Notes: generated from the sequence alone by a model not told the origin. A DNA stretch of 64,000 nucleotides from Symsagittifera roscoffensis (GCF_963678635.1 NC_087063.1:11380368-11444367); one strand, 5' to 3'; positions 45,158 through 57,930 are shown, numbered from the stretch's first letter. Made by a program: numbers and translations.

Positions 45158-47857
45158 CTATCTGAGTGGCACTTGCCAGAATGCTGAGCCCAAATCCAAC
45201 GTCGTGAAGAACTTAGCGTCTCCCAGCTTGGATAGGCTCTCATCGATGCGGGGAATCGGGTATGCGTCCTTTATAGTCACTGCGTTCAGATAACGGAAAT
45301 CACAACAAAATCTGAGTTGTCCCCCTTTCTTTTTCGCCATGACCACACCACAAGCCCATGGGGACTTCGACGGCTCGATCATGTCGTACTCCATTAACAT
45401 CTCGATTTCCTTCCTACACGCTTCTGACTTGTTTGGGGTCATTCTTCTCGCCCCTTCCCTATGAGGTACCGAGCCCTCTTCTATCTCAATCTCATGTTCT
45501 ACAAAATTACAACAACCTATGTCGGCCTTATGCTTCGAAAAAACGTCTGCGTTCCGATTTAGCCCCGCTCTGAGCGAATCTAGTTCTTTGTCTGATATTT
45601 TACCCTTCAGATGTTCTATCTCAGGTAAGACAGGTTTATTCGCTGCTAACTCTGCTTCCGTCGGCCTCCCAGGAAAGTTGGAACAACTAGACAGCCCATC
45701 ATCTGTTTCCGACTTCATTGAAAACAATTTCCTAGAAGATTTCAATTCATTCACTCTCCTCATTATACATTCTTGGTTCGCATGCAATGGACATTTAGTT
45801 ACATCAAACTTTTTCAAGTTCTCCACACTCTGAAAGTCTGTGTTCAGAGGCAAAGCGTAGCCAAGTTTCTTTCCCCTCTGTATTGTCACTGTTGTTGCTT
45901 CTGTGTTCAATAACACACTCACACATAGTCCGCTCTGAGTGAGTGAGAAGCTTCTTCCTAAAATAGCCGAGCTTTTACTGTTTGGATTTGGTACCAGACA
46001 CACCTGTCTGTCATTGCTGAGTTCATTCAAGTTCCTCATCCTAAACGTCGCTACTACGGCTTGGTTTGGTTTTAATCTAACTTTTCGATCCAGAAAAATC
46101 GGCACCTTGGCCTGATTAATTAAGATCTTATTAAGGGGTCTCTTTTCATACTTTCTCTCAGGATCCTTGATCCTAATCAACCCGTCATTGAGATCGATCG
46201 TGACGTCAAAGTTGCGAACGAAATCCCTTCCTAAGATGAACTGATCGGATTCGTCCAAATTCTCCACTACTAGGAAGCTCATCCAAAGATGTCTTCCTCC
46301 GAGCTGCAGTGAAATGATCGGGGTTCGTCCAGTCACATAGATCGCTCCCTGATTGGCCGCTGCCAACCTGATGTTTGTCGGTATGAGATCCGACCTCTCG
46401 AAACCCATGTTGGTCCAAGTTTTGACTGGCATGACACTAACCACTGCTCCCGTGTCTAGCAGTCCCTTTACTGAGAGTTGTCTGCCTTGCACGTCCAGAA
46501 CGTGTGCGGCCAGATCGGCCTCGCAACCTATGTGCACCGCATCTTGTTCGAGCATCGCGTTGTGTCCGATCCGTCTAACCTTCAGCTCCTCTTGACCAAT
46601 GTATATCCGGCCAATCTGATCGTTCGCATCAGTTATGTGAGCTTTCGTGTAGATATTGATGCCATCCGCATTCATTAGGATCGGGTAAGGGCCATGGACA
46701 TCGATATAATGTCCGTCCACTTTCATCAGCCTCGGACCTCCCGTTGTGAGCAGCGCTCGCACTGCCCTGGAGTCCAGTTTGGGATCTTTCTCCTTCAGGT
46801 AGTCGGCATAGATGTCCAGGTGGACTAGTGTAATCTCAGATGGTTCACTCAAGTTCTTGACCACCTGGTGCCCTGCGACTGAGATGATGGACATTATTTT
46901 GTTCCCCTCCTTCGTCATGCCGAAAGTCTTACCAGATATAACGTTCAGTTTTAGTCCCTGTTTCCTGGGTTCCTCTTTGTCTTCTACTTTTGTCGTTTTA
47001 CCCAGAACATTAAAACTTTCCCGAAGATCTGTGCTCTCCAGCTCCGACCTTACCGATTGCTCCACTTCTTTCGTGGCTAGGTCCTGTTTGACATTCTGCA
47101 GCGCTGTCCTTGCCGCCAGGCCGTAATCCACCTTGAGTGGGCTAGACGACTCTGCTTCGAGGTTCGAGGCTACCACCTCGTCAGGCCATGTCTTAACCTT
47201 TTTGGTCGTGAAGGTGCTCGGTGTCGTCTCCTTTCTCCGAGATTCAGCCTCGTTCATCAGACGTGCTCGACTGGCCTTGACACCCGAAAGCGCCTCTTCG
47301 TGGCGGGGATGTTTCGCGTCCGCTACTGCATCCCAAAATTGAGTACAATCCGACTTGAAGTGTCCCTCCAAATTACAGAAGAAACACCTCGGACCATATT
47401 TCATGATGAGCCCTCTGACGTTCTCTTCATGATCCTCGTCGGTCGCGTCGGCGTCCTCGAGAAAGTAGCCTATGGCCTTCATGTTCTGTTTGTATGCAGA
47501 ACACGCGGAAACGTGATGGTCCATCGAACCACAATTCGCACACGACCTCCTCTTATCCATGTCATCGCGAGGTTTGTACCAACTGGAATTCGCACCAGTG
47601 TTTGTCCCGCTATAGTTGCCATAATTGCTGTAACGGTTTTGCGCCCTCAGTTTTATGAGTAAATATTCGCGTAACTTCATACGCAAGTCGTCGGGCGTGG
47701 GTACCTGGTCAAGCGACAGGGTGAAGTGAGTGGCCAACATCGTCTTCAACTCCTCACTCCTTATTCCGTCCATGAACTTCGAAGCAATCGCCAAGTTTCG
47801 CTCGGATATTTTCTCATCTGGGTTGCTTCTCCTCCTAAGCAATTCAAGGTCGTCCAA
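45158..47857 (-). pseudogene. pol: Element B nucleocapsid knuckles, protease and RT fingers
   Basis: An 899-codon segment. CCHC knuckles lie at residues 106-119 and 158-171. The protease motif LLDTGAVVSVMP follows at 466-477 with ILGRDF at 541-546. RT begins near residue 780 and reaches the first catalytic Asp in TTLDLGSAFWQV. It is offset from the Gag frame by a deletion that removed about a dozen codons. Element A is continuous here, so this is not a programmed frameshift. It yields the protease and the start of RT in the ancestral polyprotein. Confidence 0.88.
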
Positions 47858-49728
47858 AAATTCTCGAACTTCACCATAGCCTGGTGCCCTTGTACTCCAG
47901 AGCCGAAACGATTCAGCAGGATATCGAATATCTTGCGAGCGCTGTCTCTCTCATTGGCTCTTTTCGCCATAACACAACTTAATGCAGTACCCTCCAGATT
48001 GCTCGTCAGCGCGCTGCACTCTTGCTTCTTGGAGAGATTCTCTTCCTCAAAGTGTAACTTCATCACCTCTATCCAAGTATCAATGCAGCCGTCTGACTCG
48101 TCTTTATATGACTTCGGCTTTTTCAGTGTCCTTCTTGACCTCTCTCCTCTCTCGGTAGACTTCGAGAGCTTAGTGATGAATGTTTCGAGAGATCTGTTAA
48201 GAGGCTCAAACATCGAGGCATACATCGTTGTGTCCTGTGAGACCGTAGTCAGATCTGGTACTGAACTGACTTGTGGCACAGTTGGCAACCTTGTCTCCGG
48301 GGTGGCATCTGCCTCCGGCGGAACTGGATTCGTCCAGCCAGGCCTCGACGGGGCTCCCCTTGGCCGCTCCTTGTTTCTGGGTTCGTAGTTCGTTCTCGAG
48401 CCTTGCTGGGCTCTGGCATTGCTGCCCGTACCATCTCCATCATTTGCATGGCGTGAGCGCTCCCTTGGGTTGGAACGCTCCTGCCAATTGCTCCCATTCA
48501 GGATCGCGTCAAGCTTCCGCATCATTAAGTCAGACTTTGCATCTAACCTTTTCTCCAGGCTAGTCATCGTGTGGGCGTAGGTACTATCATGATCGTTCAA
48601 CAATCGTTCGATCTCCCTGGTCATCCTAGCCTCTCTTTCGTATGACTCCTTGTTTGCCTGTGCCAGGCTCTCCGCCAGGCATTGATCGGTGTTGCGAATC
48701 AACTGAGCCTGATCAACCCTCGCCTGCGACTTCACATGCGTTAGTTCGTCTCTCAGATTCTCTTGACCTTTGTGAGCTCTCTCATCAACCTGATCTATTC
48801 TTTTAGTCATGTCCCGCCTCAGTTCATCTAGACCATTCATTACGCCAGCGAACATGTCACTTATGTCGCCAGTGGCCCCAAATGACGGGGTTAGTCCCAG
48901 AGAAGATGAGGTCAACTGCGGCTGCAGCCTGGTGCTTGATGACGCACCGCCTTTTTGCTTGCTCATCGACGTCACTAATCTGTCGAAGGTTGATGACGCT
49001 CCCATCGTTATCCCATCTGACATGGGCCTGGTCGGCGAGGTTGACGACGCCTTCCTGCTCATATCGTTCCTTGGGCACGGTGTGAAGTTCACATCCGGAT
49101 GGGTTATTTCCGGGTAGTCATCACTGGAAGTCAAACCTACAGTTGGTAGTGACGCCATGCGTTCGTCGTACAAAGACTTCCAACTCTTCTTGGCCTTCGA
49201 ACCCGTTTGTTCTTCACTCGGGCTTATACTCGACATCATCGCGTTGTTGCTCTGCTTGGCCAGAGATGAGTGGGTACTAGCCGAATGTGAGTATTCTCCC
49301 CTCCACCTGTGACTTTTGGTCTCCGATTTGGACATCCCCTTGAATAATACTTCCTCTCGCGGCTCGACCTCGGAACGCTCCGAGGTCTCCTCTGTCCTCT
49401 CGACTTCCTCCCGCTCGAGGTCCTCGCTCGGCTCAAAGTCGGGTCGAATGAGCGTCTGTTCTCCCTCGTCAAAGGGGTCCACAAGCGTTTCGCTCGCGGT
49501 TCCGGCTTCGGCGCTCCGCCTTTGATCGCCATCGAGGTTTTTCTCGCTCCTCAATCTCATTCCGCTCACTGAAAGATCAGGTTGACCTTTAGTCGATTCG
49601 TTTTCAGCAAACACGTCGGAGGCGCTGCTAAACGAGGACTGGCTACGCCTAGTTTTAAATTTTTGCGTGCTGCCCTTGCTCAGCCTGGGAATCTTAGTAG
49701 TCGAGCCTAACGAGTCCCTGCGCTGCAT
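47761..49728 (-). pseudogene. gag: Element B Gag, N-terminal to capsid-like region
   Basis: The first ATG is 49728 (the upstream TTG at 49755 is unlikely to be used), giving about 655 codons. A basic start (MQRRDSLGSTT) is followed by a Ser/Glu-rich probably disordered region, a coiled coil (about residues 320-410), an Arg/Asn/Gly-rich linker and a capsid-like Gag domain (FEPLNRSLETF, CIDTWIEVMKLHFEEE). It ends out of frame after a deletion near 47860. Gag would form the particle and bind RNA. This copy keeps the frame that element A lost twice. Confidence 0.85.
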
Positions 49729-50071
49729 ACTTTGTGACACACAAAAAAAAAACAATATTCGTATGTCAAAAAGTCAGTATCAATCTCTTAGGTTTCTCAA
49801 TGACAATCTTAGTGACTCTGCTAGAATTACACACACACAGGGCCTGCTCAGTATTGATATAATGCTAACTCAACCCTGTCGTATAGTATAACAGTATCAC
49901 AAGATTTTCACAAGATATAATCAACACACAAAACACAATAGATAATCAGATAAGAATATCCTACAGGTGACAGCGACCTTTTGTCAGTATCAATTTGTCG
50001 CCACACAATTTATCAAGTCACTGCTTTGTTAAAGTTAAACAATCTTTGATAAAAAGCAGTGATGATTCAGA
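49729..50071 (-). other. Leader of element B
   Basis: Non-coding sequence between the LTR at 50072 and the Gag ATG. It resembles element A's leader in the block around TCTTGTGAAA. No canonical primer-binding site (TGG...) follows the LTR end; the sequence there is TCTGAATCATCACTGC, so the priming tRNA is not identified. Confidence 0.55.
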
Positions 50072-50954
50072 TGTAACATTCGTCTACTGCAGTCACACAT
50101 GAGGCTTAAGAAAAATAGGCCCTATAACCATTGGCTCAAGAGTCAGGGACACTATCTCTTGTGTTTTTGTACCTCAAATCAGTCGGAGCCAATTCGGTTC
50201 GCTTGTGACATGAGACGACGACCCGTTACAGCTTAAAGGCTACTACTAAAATATCCCCCCACTCTAGAATTAGAAACGTCCCCATACTTAGGTCTCTAGA
50301 TACCCAAAATACATGAACGCCATTAAAAACCGGGTTGGAACAATCCGTTAAGTTACTTTTTATTAGACAGTGGAACTTTGATCCATTTCAGATGGATCAA
50401 CCTAAAACTCGCCTTATCTCAACATAGCTATCATAAAATACACTCGAGAAATTTAAATTAGTACTCACATTGTAGCACACTCAAGAAGGGGAAGTACTTC
50501 AGTCGGTAATTAACTCAAGAATTAAATAATGTAACTAAATGAGTTTTAATGTTAGTCAGTTTCAATAACAAGGACAAGTCTTAACTCTAGGATATAGTTT
50601 CTCGTGAACCATTGGGACGCTCAAGTTGTCCACCTTTCCGTCGAAGGTTCACTCTGGTCCAGCTCAAATAATTGTTCTCTCGGGAATACTCTGTCCTCTA
50701 TTTCAGATGGGACAGCTCTACTCTTGTTCACTATGATGGAAATTGCGAATAGCAATTTCCTACCGATTTCTCTTGCAACTTTCCCGCGTTTTTCACTCGA
50801 ACGTTCTGACTTCTCTTTTCTGATTTTCAGTTATCGCGAGAAAATCGTGCATGACAGGTTCCATTCGAAATTTTGAAAAACTAAATTTCACTCCAAAATC
50901 AAGTGTTTTTTGCTTCTCTCAAGGTCAAACTTCCGAATATGACCGACTGGCACA
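50072..50954 (-). repeat. LTR at the 3' end of element C, shared with the 5' end of element B
   Basis: 883 bp, TG...CA ends, directly next to C's polypurine tract on its right and to B's leader on its left. An AATAAA polyadenylation signal on the - strand lies at 50359-50364. The hairpin ATCCAT/ATGGAT is near 50380-50397. It belongs to C by sequence but stands where B's 5' LTR should be. Confidence 0.9.
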
Positions 50955-50987
50955 TACTCCCCGGACTCGAGATCGATGTCCTCATCG
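50955..50987 (-). promoter_or_regulatory. 3' polypurine tract with upstream stem-loop, element C
   Basis: On the - strand CGATG, loop AGGA and CATCG form a 5-bp stem (50974-50987). A short spacer and GTCCGGGGAGTA follow, next to the LTR. Compared with A, the stem shows an A-T to G-C exchange on both arms. Confidence 0.78.
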
Positions 50988-51383
50988 CGTGCTGTCTTCT
51001 GCCAGTGAGTCCCAGAAAACCGAGTGTTACTCAAGATACAGTGCCAGTCGTCATTTACAGAAGTTTGCAGCAGACTTAAGCTTATCTACACCCCAAAATT
51101 CACAGCCATGTAAAATTTTCACACTATCGCTAAACAGCAATCAAAATCTGCACACACCTGCACCCTTGAATTCTTGCTTTCCAAGCCAATCATTTAAAAT
51201 TTCTTTTGTCTTATTCAATCAGGAAATTGTCATGCAGCATTTTGATTTATATAATAAATATAGTATATTAATAACAATATTTGCTTTGTTAAAACTTCTT
51301 TTTCGTGAATCCAAGTTTCACACGGATCCACGCTCAAGCCCCCTTTTCCCTCTCAAGACTCAAGATCCATTCGAGCCACCTGC
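50988..51383 (-). other. 3' untranslated region of element C
   Basis: About 400 bp, AT-rich in the middle, no gene and no recognised signal. Confidence 0.45.
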
Positions 51384-53729
51384 TCATCTCGCACTCTTCG
51401 CCTTGGAGGTACTGCACCCTGAAGTACTAGATACGGCAAACTGTCTCAACAGTTCCTCTTCATCATCGGAGCTAATCACAATCTCCTCCCAAGCCTTCAG
51501 CTGCTCGTAGGATCGCATCCATTCTCTTTGCTCTTGCAACCTCTTTGCTTGGTTGGGTAGTGCCTTAACCCTAGATTCCCGGTTCAAACAAAAGGAGTTG
51601 TGCAGGCTCAAGCTCACGTTCTTCGCCAGGTCCTCCTCTAGTATCGATTCCCTCGCCTTGGTATTGTCTCTAGACATTTTACCCACTCTCTTCCATCCTG
51701 TCGTGATTGCATTACGATGGGTTAACAGGGGTCTCTTGAAAGCTTCCGGCCCAATCTCGGCCTGGAACTGTCGATACTCCTTTCGATGTTTTCTCATGTG
51801 ATCTTTCGTTGTCATGTACAACCAGGACGTCAGCGTCGCCCGAAACCATGGGAAGTACCTCAAACGGCTCCAGACATGTCTGACTTCCGTTGGTATGGCG
51901 AATACCTTGCACGCAGTCTCAAACAACTCGAGTCTCCTACTGTAGTCTATCGCGTATATTGACTCTGCCGTTGGCGTCCCCGCTTCCCGATACTTCGTTA
52001 TATTCTCTTCTATCCATCTCAGAGCCAAGATCGTACTCACTACCAAGATCGTCACCTTCTGTTGGTGATCCGGTAGTCCGATCGACCGGATTTCTTCCAT
52101 ATCCCACACCAGGCAAAGGTTCTTGTGATCTGGATACCACACCGTTTGCGCTAAACAGTGGCATGGGCATTCTCCATGGGTGATTTCAATGCTCCTGAGG
52201 TTACGCTCCCCCGAGGCTTCCAAGAGAGGCTCAAGCTCCATCATTTTCTCATGCATCGTGTCGTTATCTTCCAGGTTTGGAGCACTTCCCACAGGTTTTC
52301 CGATCACGTTTTGTCTCTCGTGATCGCTTGTGTTCTCTCTCTCCAACTTCAAAAGTTCTTCTCCCCAGATTTCACTCAAGTCATCTCTCAATTCTTTTGG
52401 TACTGTCCCTCTGATTTTTCTCAACAACTTGTGCGAGTGATGCGATATCCGAGCCAACCTCACGCACTTGGGCACTGAGAAGGCCTTGTCCACCAGTACT
52501 CTCTGGCTGGATGCTTCCACCATCACCATGTGCAGTGGGTAGTGACTTCCGCACAAGTTGGCCATCATTGACCCTATCAGCGATTTCGCGTTCAATGGCA
52601 AGCCATAAGCTTCGCTCATGGGAAATCCCATTTCCGCCTCGAGACCAACCTTCCAGCTCCGGATGTGTTTTTGAGTCACCTGCAACACCCCGGGCCATGA
52701 TTCTACGCTCAACGCCGTCACTAAATGATGTTCAGATTCTAGTCTTTCCGGTGACTGCAGACTACACATTCTCGAGAAGAATCCGAGAGCTGTCGCTATA
52801 TTCACCGTGGTTCTCGCGTAACACTCCGCTACTATTTGCACTTCACTTTTCTCCCTTTCTGTTATGTCTTCGAACCAAGTGACCAGGTCTTCTTTTTGAA
52901 ATGACAGTATTCTAACGCATGACCGTCCATCGCAGGTGTGCTCTCCGTTTCCACACGTTGAATCCAGACAGCTACCCGGCTCCAATTTCTTTGCTGACCC
53001 GGGATTACTAGTCTTTTCGCTTGGCTCTTGCATCTGAGGTGAAATTAGCTTATGCAGCACACTCAACTTTGCCAGATCTTCATCTTCCGTTGGTGCTAAC
53101 CTCACTCGCTCGGTGGTTTCCTCGATCAGACTCGCGTGGGGATGTGGACACCAGGAGGGTCTTAATTGCTTCCATACCACTCCCAAGTTCGTGGTTAACA
53201 AGCCATTTCCATCGCCCATGTTCACTTCAACTCTCTTGTTTGAACGCGGTATGCTCACCACCTCTGGTGTTTTCTCAAGAATCAGGCCCAGGCTCGGCCC
53301 CTCTTTTTCCACCGCGTCTATTTCCATTATTCTTTCTGTCCAAAACTTCAGTAGCTCCGCTACCTCATGGTTCCTGTGGGCGCCTCCAGCTTCCGAGTCT
53401 AAGAAGGGGTTGTAGGCCATTCCCATCACTCCAGACACATATTGGTATTCCCCCTTCTCGCTGATTCTCGAGTACTGCTCTGACGAGGCCAGGTTACGGT
53501 GAACATCATGTTCTTCTTCGAACTTCTTATTATAAAACCTCCGTACCTCGTCTAGCTTCCTATGGTTCTCTAGGGATAGTCTGGAACCCTCTTCCTTTTC
53601 TATTCCTGTGCTCTGATACACGTTCAAGATGACCGTTGAGACTCTTTTTTCCATGGTTTTGCTTACGCTTGCTCTCTGTTGGCATGCCAGGATGGTGTTA
53701 TCAGACATCATCGACATTATCCATCTCAA
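51384..53729 (-). pseudogene. Element C ORF2 C-terminal region, one continuous frame
   Basis: 781 codons that equal the second half of part 4 plus all of part 5 of A and B in one uninterrupted frame. This shows that those breaks are mutations. The nominal start is a TTG at the deletion joint. Landmarks: GMAYNPF (103-109), PSWCPHPHA (191-199), Cys/His cluster C254...H264, C266, C271, SVESWPGVLQ, SVPKCVRLARIS, THGECPCHCLAQTVWYP and LSLHNSFCLNRE. The uninterrupted frame may mean it was coding until recently. Function unknown. Confidence 0.7.
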
Positions 53730-54466
53730 GAAACACGTGGCATCCTTTCTTCTGGCCAGGCTCCCTTCTGTGCATCAAGCTCGCGTTGTCGTTCTTCTAT
53801 TCTGTCCAATTCCGACCTCAGTTGATCACGATTTGCGGCGTTCTCCCGCACCCTTAACTCCTGTTGATGTTCAGCTTTTAGCATCTCAAGCAACCTCAGA
53901 GCCTGGTCTCGCTCGTTGACCGCCTGGTCCCTTTCCAGCTGAACCTTCTCCCGATCCAGCTTTGCCTGATCCCGATCGAGGTTCGCCTTATTCCTTTCCT
54001 TCTGCGTCTTCTCGAGCTCTTTCTTTAGAACACCTAGATCCGGATATGCCTCGGTCGTCTGTTGCGTTCGTGACATCGATGGAACCCTACTCGAGCTCTG
54101 GCTTGTGGATCTTACTGTTGGCCTAGTCGGTAGTGGGAATTCCCCTGCGCCATATTCGGTAATGTTATTCAGGCCAGGATTCCTTGCCAAGTCAAAACCC
54201 TTTACTCCTCCATCCACATTCCAAGACAACCATCTGGTCTGTTCTTGGTTCGATATTCCCTCGGTGGTGTAGCCGATCATCAAGACAGCCTCCGTTGCAG
54301 ACTCCCTGCACTCACCCTGGTCCTCCAACTGGAGGATGGCATTCAGCATCACCGCCATTCTCTCGTCTATTTGGGTGTAGTCCAAGTCCCTCAGGCGTCT
54401 GTACAGCTCATCAAGAGTGGGCTTCTTCAGGGCCGCGGGCACGGATTTCCATAATCGGTCTGCCAT
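53726..54466 (-). pseudogene. Element C ORF2 N-terminal fragment
   Basis: Starts at ATG 54466. Residues 1-105 match the conserved N-terminal domain of ORF2 (LDELYRRLRDLDY, ESATEAVLMIGY, LARNPGLN). Residues 145-235 form a very regular coiled coil with repeats of the type LDRDQAKLDREK. The frame then runs into the deletion joint at about 53740 and ends at TGA 53726-53728. SGNH 1, SGNH 2, the acidic linker and half of part 4 are deleted. It overlaps the next frame by four bases, by accident of the joint. Confidence 0.7.
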
Positions 54467-54985
54467 TCTTCGTGACTTCGGGATGTATACAGGTATGTGT
54501 TAACCAGCTCAAGAATTACCTTACCAGCTCAAGAATTACCTTACCGACTCAAGTGTTACCCAACTCAAGAATTCTCTCGAAATGTTCCCTTGCAAATACT
54601 TGCCGTAAGTGCCGATTATCGCGAGTTCAATCAAGGTTTCTCTCTCTGTTTCTCGCTTGAGTATAGTTGGATTTTCAACTTTGTTTTTCAAACTTGATCT
54701 GAAAACAGAAAGCATATTGAAACTTGACATGTCATGTTCCTAACCTAGAGACCCCCCTTTTACCAGTATGGTTAAAATCTTATCATTCTCATATCACTTA
54801 AAACAATTCAATTGGGATTCCCTTAAAAGCATGCAGATTCATTTTATGTTTTAGCACCGTTAACTCGTTTTAAAATTTAATTGTCATGCCAATCATATCT
54901 TAAGATCCCTTTACCTGCGCCGCACCCCAGTACCTGACTCAAGACTCCTCCCTCACACCCGACTCGATACCCCCATGTACCCGAC
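54467..54985 (-). other. Spacer between ORF1 and ORF2, element C
   Basis: A 19-bp motif (ACCAGCTCAAGAATTACCT) is repeated in tandem at about 54501 and 54520, with two decayed copies after it. The rest is AT-rich, with no gene seen. Confidence 0.5.
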
Positions 54986-55579
54986 TCAGGCGATGCTCAA
55001 GTAATACTTCTTATGGAGATACACCATTATCTCAGTTTCTGCAAAGACCACATGTAGGATAGCGTACAATTCCCTCGGGCTCAGTTTGCCCCTGTTTGGG
55101 TCATACACCGGCATTGAGACCTCTGTTATCCCTCTTTCAATCATGAAGTCTCCTAATCTTGTTAGTGCCAATATCACGTGTTCGGGTTCAATTGTGTTCC
55201 TGTCATTGACCCTCGTCACTAGAAAGCACAGATATTTGCCCGGGACTTGTGCCACTGACGGTGGAAGCGCTGCCATCCCTCCCAGTCCTGGTCTCTGTCT
55301 GAACAGAAACTCTACATTCTGGTACTCTCTTTTGAAGTCAGCTTCCAATCTTGATTTGAAACTCATGTCCGCCGTGATGCAGATCGCGCTGGTCCTGTTT
55401 GACAGGATGAAGTCGCTATCCGTTATCATGATTTTCTCCGAGTATTCATTGGGTATTTCGAATTTCGTTTTGAAATTCCGACCTATAGTAGGCTCTGGCT
55501 CTTCTTCCTCCAGTTCCAATTCACTCGTTTCTCTCACTTCCTTGAGCTTCTTTATCATCAAATTTTCGGTGTGGGTAAG

Positions 55580-55626
55580 TCCTACCCCCACTCCCCGGAC
55601 AAAAATATTTATCGACGTCCCCGTCG
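55580..55626 (-). other. Internal stem-loop plus polypurine tract, element C
   Basis: A 7-bp perfect stem (ATCGACG, loop GGGA, CGTCGAT), then an AT run with five T and GTCCGGGGAGTGGGGGTAGG on the - strand. Same module as in B and A; probable central polypurine tract. Confidence 0.62.
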
Positions 55627-57930
55627 ATGTTGTCGGGTTTGAATTGTCCTGAGGAACGCGTAGTGGCCTGTCCGTTGCCGTCCATCCGAAAAGAGGGTCT
55701 TCTGTCTTCATGTAATTTGCTGCTGATACATCGACTTGCTGAATGCTTTGTCCTTCGCGGCTCTCGTCTTTGACATCACGCATCCACTCTAGAATCCTCA
55801 AGTTCGTGTTCTCCCTCCTCTCTATCTCACTCTGTTCGAGATCCGTTTCTACTTCTGGCGTCGAGTAATCATCCTGCGGATAATGACCACCATCATCAAT
55901 GACCTGCCATTTCTCTCCGGCTTCCAGTTCGCCTGCCTTCAGTAATTCCTCGCCCAATTTGTCTGGCTGTATCTTATCGATCAAGAAGTCATCCCCGTAC
56001 CTGTTGTACCTCATGCCTGTGCGTTTACGATTGCCAGTCCTGGTTTCCGGTGGTGTTGTTCGATCCGGTTCCATCCATTTCGGCACCTCGTCTTGCTCCG
56101 GGTCGTTCCAGTCTTCTTCTACAAATGATCCTGCATCAGACTCCACTCCTATCTTTTCATTGTCGTCCAAACTCAAGTTCTCATTACCATCATTTTTCTC
56201 TCTAGTGCCTTTCTCATTCACTTCACACGCTGGCTCTACCACCAGGTACTCAAGACCCTCCATGTCCTTCGGTATGCACCAATCCTCTGGGGACGGGACG
56301 TGAGGCTTCAGATTTTCATAATGTGCCGCTCGCCCAGTACTCAAGCAATAGAACCGTCCTTGTTGATGAACCTCCGTTATCATGAATGGTCCCCTCCACT
56401 TCTTGAGTACTTTCTTTGTTCCCTTGGGCGGTATGACATTTTGGAAGACCCACACGTATTGGCCCACTTCATATGGCTTTGCTCGTAATATTTTTTCGTC
56501 GTATTTCCTGCGTTGCCTCATTTGCGCTTGCGCCGTGTTCCTCCTGCATAGCTCGTTCAACTCCTGTTGTCTTTTGATCGCTTCTTTCACGTATGCCTGA
56601 GGCGACGTCCTTTTCCCTTCGTATTCCGGGTAAAAGAATGTCAGAGGCATTGCTCTCTCCCTGCCCGTCAACATCATGAAAGGACTGATGCCCGTAGTTG
56701 AGTGCTGTGTACTGTTGTAGGCTCCTACTACCTGTGGCAGGTATTTGTCCCAGTCCGTCATGTATCTTGAGCAGTACACTCTTAACATGTTGACCAGTGT
56801 CCTGTTTTGTCTCTCTACCAACCCATTGGTCTGCGGATGATAGGTCGTCGAGTGTGCTTGAGCAATGTGCGATCTCTTCATCAATTCTTTTGTCAAGTCC
56901 CCCACAAAAGCTTTGCCGTTGTCCGACTGGAAAGTCATTGGACAACCATACCGCGATATCCAATGCGTTATCAGATGATCACATGTCTCTTCGGCCGAGG
57001 CTGTCTGGCACGGAACCGCTTCCGCCAACTTTGTGAAGTGATCTATTATAACCAGTATCTGGTTGTATCCCGACTCTGTCATGCAGATTTTTTGATGGTC
57101 TATCTGCACCACTTCATTGAACTCCGAGCTCTCAACGGACTTGAGTGGAAACTTCATCTTCCTTGGGTCTTTTACCTGGAGACATGCCAGGCAGGCATTC
57201 ACCCATCTCTCGCAAGCTTTTCTCATTCCTGGCCAATCAAACCTGTGAAGTATCCTTTGTTGTACTTTGTCTATCCCCTGGTGGCCCATCTGGTCGTGCG
57301 ATCTGAAAAGCACCTCCGTCTGGTACAACTGTGGTAGTATGATGAGATTGTGTTTGTGTAATATCTTTTCTTCATCTCTCCTCTTGCACGCTACCACCCC
57401 CTCAGCTGTGTGATAGAGCAAGTCTTTCTTTTCTTTGTAGAACTGGCTCAAGATCTTGTAGCTGTCTTCCTCAAGTTCCCCCTTCTCCTTGACCCCCGAC
57501 TGGATCCATTTGGAGAGGTTACTTGTCATTTTGTCATTCTTCTGGGCTCTTATTAGGTCTGACAGCCTATATCTCGCCTTGACATGCTCCTTTAGCGCCC
57601 TGATTTGTCCATTCATCTCCCCAGGGTTGTGGATGTCATCACTCAGTTTCACGCATATCATCCTTTTCACGATTTTCATATCATCTTCTGGCACCAGATT
57701 CGTTCTGATGTTTGAGTTGCATGATAGTTCCCTGAATGGTTTCCTTGCGACCGCCATTTTCTCAAGTTCCTCACCACCTCGCATCTCCTGTATGTCCATG
57801 TTGTATGTTCCTGAAGATGGATCCGTCTGTAACTCCCTGTCGTGGTGCCTTGTCTTCTCTTCCGCCAGTATCATGCACAGACTGTCTTGGTTTTCGCTGC
57901 TCTCATCCGAGTCTTCATCCCACCCTTCAC

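Larger units (their letters stand above)
29425..50071 (-). mobile_element. Element B: giant Ty3/Gypsy-like LTR retrotransposon, nearly complete
   Basis: Read from right to left the order is leader (50071-49729), ORF1 (49728-40351), spacer, ORF2 (39881-31052), 3' UTR, polypurine tract and 3' LTR (30304-29425). ORF1 has two deletions with frame change, one TAG and one 1-nt slip. ORF2 has one TGA, two TAG and two frame slips. It is the best template for the ancestral layout. Its leader abuts an LTR at 50072-50954 that matches element C's LTR and not B's own 3' LTR. Confidence 0.88.

Noticed and set aside
47761-47857. Programmed frameshift between Gag and Pol in element B
   Set aside because: Element A is continuous over this region, and B lacks about a dozen codons there, so the frame change is a deletion.
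50604-50876. 90-codon + strand frame, repeated at 62950-63222
   Set aside because: It starts at GTG, lies inside the two LTR copies, and is antisense to the element; it recurs only because the LTR does.
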